Assembly (NCBI GenBank): GCA_030615235.1
Contig: JAUWZR010000098.1
Span: forward strand, 1 to 9,071
Direction: 5' to 3'
Length of the DNA stretch: 9,071 bases
Source: Promethearchaeota archaeon
Lineage (GTDB): Archaea; Asgardarchaeota; Lokiarchaeia; Sigyniarchaeales; SOKP01
Every line of letters begins with the position of its first letter. Positions within the stretch are counted from its first letter, which is position 1. Shown here piece by piece: positions 5,675 through 9,071 of the stretch. The notes beneath the pieces were generated by a model. It saw only the letters and a program-made list of their open reading frames with translations. It had not been told where the DNA came from and searched no databases. The position numbers and the translations under genes were made by a program.

Positions 5675-5884
5675 ATGGCTGAATATATCTCGTGGTCACC
5701 TATTAGGCGACTTATGAAACATAACGGTGCGATAATCGTAGCTCGAGACGCAGTCAATGAATTAGTTGACTGGATGAGTGCTTCCGCAGTCACAATTACA
5801 AAGTCTGCGTTGGTTTTAACGAAGCATGGAAAGCGGAAGAAGATAACTCGCAACGACATTTTACTCGCAATAAAATACTTCTAA
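5675..5884 (+). CDS. Archaeal histone (HMf-like, tail-less)
   Basis: This 69-residue protein is a single histone fold that aligns without gaps to HMfB as I recall it. Such proteins dimerise, wrap DNA and can stack into hypernucleosomes. Conserved positions include R12 (HMfB R10), G18 (HMfB G16, needed for close stacking), R54-K55 and D61 of the loop-2 clamp (GKRKKITRNDI), and the end ILLAIKYF. Two DNA-contact residues that usually pair, HMfB R19 and T54, are I21 and K56 here. There is a slightly extended, aromatic N-terminus (MAEYISWSP) and no long tails. The gene stands alone with its own promoter, a strong Shine-Dalgarno and a hairpin terminator over its stop codon. The fold is certain; how the substitutions affect DNA binding is open. 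Confidence 0.93.
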   Translation: MAEYISWSPIRRLMKHNGAIIVARDAVNELVDWMSASAVTITKSALVLTKHGKRKKITRNDILLAIKYF

Positions 5885-5933
5885 ATAGAATTTAGAAGTA
5901 GTTCTTAAATTATAATCTTTTTTTTTTCTTTTT
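5876..5933 (+). terminator. Histone gene terminator
   Basis: TACTTCTAAA (5876-5885) and TTTAGAAGTA (5891-5900) form a perfect 10-bp stem with a 5-nt loop that includes the histone stop codon. A T-tract follows at 5918-5933. The layout matches an intrinsic terminator. Because the stem covers the last codons, ribosomes reaching the stop would open it. Confidence 0.6.
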
Positions 5934-5991
5934 GCTTGGTCTTTTAGGAATGGATTTTATGGTTAATATAATTTAAGAATTCTCGTAGCCT

Positions 5992-6004
5992 CTAAATTTT
6001 TAAA
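5992..6004 (+). promoter_or_regulatory. TATA-like box of the small ORF
   Basis: A CTAAATTTTTAAA stretch is centred about 33 bp before the ATG at 6031 and would give a leaderless or nearly leaderless transcript. The surroundings are AT-rich, so this is weak. Confidence 0.25.
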
Positions 6005-6030
6005 TCAAGAATATACTTTAAAATTATAAA

Positions 6031-6420
6031 ATGACTTTTCACAGAATTAACGGTTATTTAAAAATTCTTGTTGAGAAAGATCTATTTATATTATTTTTTA
6101 CAAATACGTCTTTCCAAATTGGAGAACAATTACCTATTGACATATTAAATGTCGACGAATCGATTGTCTTAAATGATTTTTTTAATAAGTCTCAAACATT
6201 TGAAGACATTTATTTTTCTCTAAAAAAGTGGGTAGATGGCGCTTACAAAGGCAATGAAATACCGAGCAGCTTAGCGTTAACTATTCTTGAAAAGTTGTCT
6301 TCAATTGAACATCCTAGAGTAGTAAGCTTATTAAAAAAAAGAATTATCGATCAGTTAAGTTCAATCTCTAGTGGTAAAAGATTTAACACAGTCAAAAAAA
6401 AAGATATAGGGTGGTGTTAA
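6031..6420 (+). CDS. Hypothetical protein, 129 aa
   Basis: I do not recognise this protein. It is soluble-looking, with no signal peptide or clear membrane helix. The first 35 residues read as beta strands (YLKILV, FILFFTNTSFQIGE); the rest looks helical (NDFFNKSQTFEDIYFSLKKWVDGAYKG, then SSLALTILEKLSSI and RVVSLLKKRIIDQLSSI). It ends in a basic stretch and a terminal Cys (VKKKDIGWC). A run of nine A codes for the three Lys; an insertion of one A there would replace the last five residues with a basic tail of about 16. The ORF lies between the histone and the convergent GH4 gene, with a possible promoter of its own and no Shine-Dalgarno. Length, sensible amino-acid use and isolation from other coding frames support a real gene. 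Confidence 0.6.
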   Translation: MTFHRINGYLKILVEKDLFILFFTNTSFQIGEQLPIDILNVDESIVLNDFFNKSQTFEDIYFSLKKWVDGAYKGNEIPSSLALTILEKLSSIEHPRVVSLLKKRIIDQLSSISSGKRFNTVKKKDIGWC

Positions 6421-6504
6421 AACAACCCATAAGGAAAATGAGGAAATAACCATTTAAATGTTTGGTTTACAAATTGTTAAATTTATTCTAATTCGGATTA
6501 TAAG

Positions 6505-7896
6505 TTATTGGTTAAATTGGGGAAGCCACTGCTTTTCAGCTTCAAACATTTCTTCAACCATGTTTTCAACTTCTTTAGGAGAACAAACGCTAGCCGTGTT
6601 AGGATCTAAGAGAACTGCATGGTATATTTTTTTTCTATCGAGCAAGAGCTGTCCTTCTACTGCCGCTTTCTGGACCATTATATTCGATGTGCATAACGCT
6701 TGACATATAGTAGGTAGGGTAATTCCTCCTTGAGGATGTAATCCGTGGTAATCAGCGAATACTGGGACTTCAACGCAACACTCTTTTGGTAAGTTGGTAA
6801 TTAGAGATCCATTTTTATTCGCTACATTTCCATGAAATTTAAACGGTACGTTGGTTTCAATCGCATTTATAATGTGAGAAACGTATTCTCCTGAAGCATT
6901 CTTTTTTAGTTTCAACTTTCTACGATCTATTCTTCTTTTAAGCTTTCTATCTAATTTTTCATCCAATTTTATCGTCATATCGTAAGTCACACCATGATAA
7001 AGGCTATCAAACCAACCTGAAGCTCCCCTATATTTTTCCAAAAGGTCATCACGCTTCCTATAATATGGTAAATATTCGCTGAGATGTCCAGTAGATTCCG
7101 TCATGAAGTATCCCGTTGCTTCCATCATATCCCATCTAAGAAGTTCTCCTCCAATCATTTTTGGATTAGTTTTGTATTTTTCGTGTAATAGCGGATATGC
7201 ATTTTTCCATGGAGCGTTTGACGATTTAGATTCGCGATACCACAACTCGAGGAACCAAGCCATATGATTAATTCCTGCGCATAAAAAGCTGAAATTTTCT
7301 CGTTTTACTCCAATCCAATTGTTTAACATCCCACTAGTTCCTTGCACTCCGTGACAGAGTCCAACGGTTGAATCCGGATTGGTTGTATTGCAAAACCAAG
7401 TATTCATTGCCATAGGATTCGTATAATTAAGAAAAAGAGGTTTTCCTTCATTTTTTTCGCCACTGAAACCTACTTCGTTAAGCAGTTCGACTATCTGTTT
7501 TAGTACCGGAGCATTTCGTAAAAAACGAAAGACTCCCCCCGGACCTAACGTATCTCCAATACATTGTGAGACCCCATACTTTAAGGGAATTTCTAAATCT
7601 ACTTTAAACGCTTCAATGCCACCAACATGAATTGCGCTGATAACATACTTTGTATCAGTTATTGCTCTTTTTAAATCTGTTGTTTTTTCGAATGTAACAC
7701 CTTCTAATAACTCGGGGTGCAATTCTTTATAAATCAACATCAAATCGTACATTAGGTTTAATCGATGCTCGTTAACATCCTCAAGACAAATTATCGTATC
7801 CTTTTGAATTGAAGGAAAAGTAAGAAGATCGGTAAGGATATCCTCACCAAATACAATGGAACCTGCTCCAATAAAAGCGATTTTCAGTTTTATCAC
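6505..7896 (-). CDS. melA: GH4 family alpha-galactosidase (MelA-like)
   Basis: This 463-residue cytoplasmic enzyme belongs to glycoside hydrolase family 4, which uses NAD+ and Mn2+ in a redox-assisted elimination mechanism. It matches MelA closely along its whole length as I recall it. The NAD-binding GAGS turn is at 10-13, DTLGPGGVFRFLR at 115-127, NYTNPMAMNTW at 157-167 and GLCHGVQGT at 179-187 (C181 as metal ligand). AGINHMAWFLEL follows, with H211 as the second metal ligand. The end (VYHAAM...DPHTAAV in MelA; IYHAVLLDPNTASV here) also agrees. A Lys/Arg-rich stretch near 310-335 is more basic than in MelA. The start is GTG at 7894-7896; an overlapping ATG is followed at once by TGA. The family is mainly bacterial, so transfer is likely. 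No transporter or other sugar gene is next to it. Confidence 0.88.
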   Translation of the reverse strand: MIKLKIAFIGAGSIVFGEDILTDLLTFPSIQKDTIICLEDVNEHRLNLMYDLMLIYKELHPELLEGVTFEKTTDLKRAITDTKYVISAIHVGGIEAFKVDLEIPLKYGVSQCIGDTLGPGGVFRFLRNAPVLKQIVELLNEVGFSGEKNEGKPLFLNYTNPMAMNTWFCNTTNPDSTVGLCHGVQGTSGMLNNWIGVKRENFSFLCAGINHMAWFLELWYRESKSSNAPWKNAYPLLHEKYKTNPKMIGGELLRWDMMEATGYFMTESTGHLSEYLPYYRKRDDLLEKYRGASGWFDSLYHGVTYDMTIKLDEKLDRKLKRRIDRRKLKLKKNASGEYVSHIINAIETNVPFKFHGNVANKNGSLITNLPKECCVEVPVFADYHGLHPQGGITLPTICQALCTSNIMVQKAAVEGQLLLDRKKIYHAVLLDPNTASVCSPKEVENMVEEMFEAEKQWLPQFNQ

Positions 7897-7932
7897 ATAT
7901 CAGTTTAAAATTTGAATTTAAGAATTATTCGT

Positions 7933-7950
7933 AAGATAAATTTTTATCTT
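7933..7950. promoter_or_regulatory. Inverted repeat upstream of the GH4 gene
   Basis: AAGATAAA and TTTATCTT form a perfect 8-bp inverted repeat around TT, 37-54 bp before the GTG of the GH4 gene. That is where an operator near a promoter would sit. It could equally end a transcript or be an AT-rich coincidence. The rest of the 147-bp gap (7897-8043) shows no gene. Confidence 0.35.
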
Positions 7951-8043
7951 TTTCAAATCTTCTAACTTAAAAACGAGATGTTAAACCAAGATTACCTAAA
8001 ACGAATCAACTTTGAATATATTATATAATAAGATATAAAAAAA

Positions 8044-9071
8044 TCAGTATATTTTTTCAGCTATTTCTGGTGTTAGCGAATCATGCTTTAGTGGTTCTTC
8101 AGTTTTTTTTGTTGTGGATATTTTAATTGTTGGAGTGATGTCTTTCATCAATTCAGCCTTATTTTTTAATTCCTCTGAAATTACTTTAGTTGTAATACCT
8201 TGAGAATAGAACATTGATAAACCGCCTAATACACCTTGCTTAACTAATCTTCCCAAGCACGACAGCATCCAATTAAATTTCCCAAAAGGATTCAAATATT
8301 CTTTAGCCCTTCTTATTAACCATCCTTTCAGATAAAAGGCAGCATAGGCTTCTGCTACAAGTCGGTACATTTCTTTAGAGGTTAGTTGTTCAGTTCCCAT
8401 CATTGGATAAAATAAGTCATAAAATTTATAATTGTTTGTTGTTATCATTCCTTTTTCTTTCATCTCATCGTAAAAATCCGTCCCTGGAAAAGCAGTAATG
8501 GGGGTAAACTGAACGCAATCTAAATCTAAATCTATTGTATTTTGAATATTTTGCCTAACCATTCGTTTGGTTTCGCCAGGAAATCCAATTATAACACCAC
8601 CAAATATAGATATGCCTCTCGAACGAAGTGATTTTACTACCGTTTTAACCATTGCTGGCGTAGTGTTCCTCTTATTCATTGCGTCTAGACTCTGCTGATG
8701 AACTGATTCAATTCCAAGAAAAACTTGCCTGAAATTGGCTTTGTACAATTTATCGATTAATTGTGGGTTCCTATATAAAGTATCCACTCTAGATTGGCAA
8801 GAAAAGTGCATTTTATCGTGAATTCCCGACTTTATAATAGTATCTAATATTTTATTGGTCCGCTTTACATTGATAGTGAAGTTATCTTCACAAAAAAATA
8901 TAAAATCTGGTTTTTCACGTTTATTTACATCATAAACTTCACGCATAATTCGTGAAATTGATTTTGTTCTGTAAGTAATTCCATTGTTTGAATTTCTCCA
9001 CATTTTTATAATACAGCAAAACTTGCAATTGTGTGGACAACCTCTTGAAGTCTCTACTTGGCGAGTTGTGG
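8044..9071 (-). CDS. Radical SAM protein, 5' end beyond the window
   Basis: The reading frame continues without a stop to the window edge, so the Met at 9003 is internal; 341 residues are visible. The visible part opens with TSRGCPHNCKFCC, the CxxxCxxC motif (C11, C15, C18 of this fragment) that binds the [4Fe-4S] cluster and S-adenosylmethionine. Further class motifs follow: FIFFCEDNFTIN, a GIES segment (VFLGIES), GFPGET, and FTPITAFPGTDFYDEM. This layout is typical of BchE/HpnP-like radical SAM proteins, which usually have a cobalamin-binding domain before the cluster motif; that part would lie off the edge, so the B12 link is inference. The C-terminal extension (AAFYLKGWLIRRAKEYLNPFG, then an amphipathic stretch and a Lys/Thr-rich tail) occurs in lipid- and tetrapyrrole-modifying relatives. 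The substrate cannot be read. Confidence 0.85.
   Translation of the reverse strand, partial: TTRQVETSRGCPHNCKFCCIIKMWRNSNNGITYRTKSISRIMREVYDVNKREKPDFIFFCEDNFTINVKRTNKILDTIIKSGIHDKMHFSCQSRVDTLYRNPQLIDKLYKANFRQVFLGIESVHQQSLDAMNKRNTTPAMVKTVVKSLRSRGISIFGGVIIGFPGETKRMVRQNIQNTIDLDLDCVQFTPITAFPGTDFYDEMKEKGMITTNNYKFYDLFYPMMGTEQLTSKEMYRLVAEAYAAFYLKGWLIRRAKEYLNPFGKFNWMLSCLGRLVKQGVLGGLSMFYSQGITTKVISEELKNKAELMKDITPTIKISTTKKTEEPLKHDSLTPEIAEKIY

Noticed and set aside
5641..5859. 72-codon minus-strand ORF over the histone
   Set aside because: Antisense of a certain histone gene and overlapping its Shine-Dalgarno.
6405..6430. GGGTGGTGTT...CAACCC hairpin over the small ORF's stop
   Set aside because: The pairing is only about four base pairs before a mismatch and no T-tract follows.
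6458..6703. 81-codon plus-strand ORF over the end of the GH4 gene
   Set aside because: Most of it is antisense to conserved GH4 sequence, with no domain of its own.
1..9071. CRISPR array, insertion sequence, integrase or prophage genes
   Set aside because: No regularly spaced repeats, transposase motifs or terminal inverted repeats were seen on either strand.

Overview
This is an AT-rich stretch from an archaeon. The evidence is a tail-less archaeal histone, ribosomal protein S8e, SRP19, a 20S proteasome beta subunit, an archaeal DUF4443-type protein, and genes that mostly lack Shine-Dalgarno motifs but have TATA-like boxes about 25-35 bp before the start codon. A protein laid out like a coat-protein appendage (beta-sandwich plus platform, as in gamma-COP and adaptin ears) ending in a zinc ribbon, together with the low GC, makes an Asgard archaeon (Promethearchaeota) my best guess. 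That lineage call is inference; the archaeal call is firm.

Layout: (1) 79-1513, plus strand: a tight run of SRP19, the nickel chaperone HypA and a Nudix hydrolase, with gaps of 8 and 17 nt. (2) 1546-1929, minus: ribosomal protein S8e, convergent with the Nudix gene and divergent from psmB. (3) 2119-2760, plus: proteasome beta subunit. It is convergent with a minus-strand pair (2871-4087), a winged-helix/DUF4443-like protein followed 8 nt later by a JAMM metalloprotease. (4) 4211-5233, plus: the appendage-like/zinc-ribbon protein, divergent from the DUF4443 gene. (5) 5234-5674: the longest gap, with no convincing ORF but a hairpin plus T-tract and a second long-range helix. (6) 5675-5884: histone with a strong Shine-Dalgarno and a hairpin/T-tract terminator. 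(7) 6031-6420: a small unrecognised ORF. (8) 6505-7896, minus: a GH4 alpha-galactosidase of MelA type, probably acquired from bacteria. (9) 8044-9071, minus: a radical SAM protein that runs off the right edge.

The window is a housekeeping/accessory mosaic rather than one pathway. SRP19 (protein targeting), S8e (translation), the histone (chromatin) and PsmB (protein turnover) are core. PsmB and the JAMM protein are neighbours and both belong to protein-turnover families, but they are convergent, so they are not one transcript. HypA implies a nickel enzyme encoded elsewhere. GH4 implies use of alpha-galactosides. The main points for a second look are the appendage-like protein, the structured intergenic region before the histone, the missing Gly at position -1 of the proteasome subunit, the shortened JAMM loop, and the histone that has lost the Arg-Thr pair.
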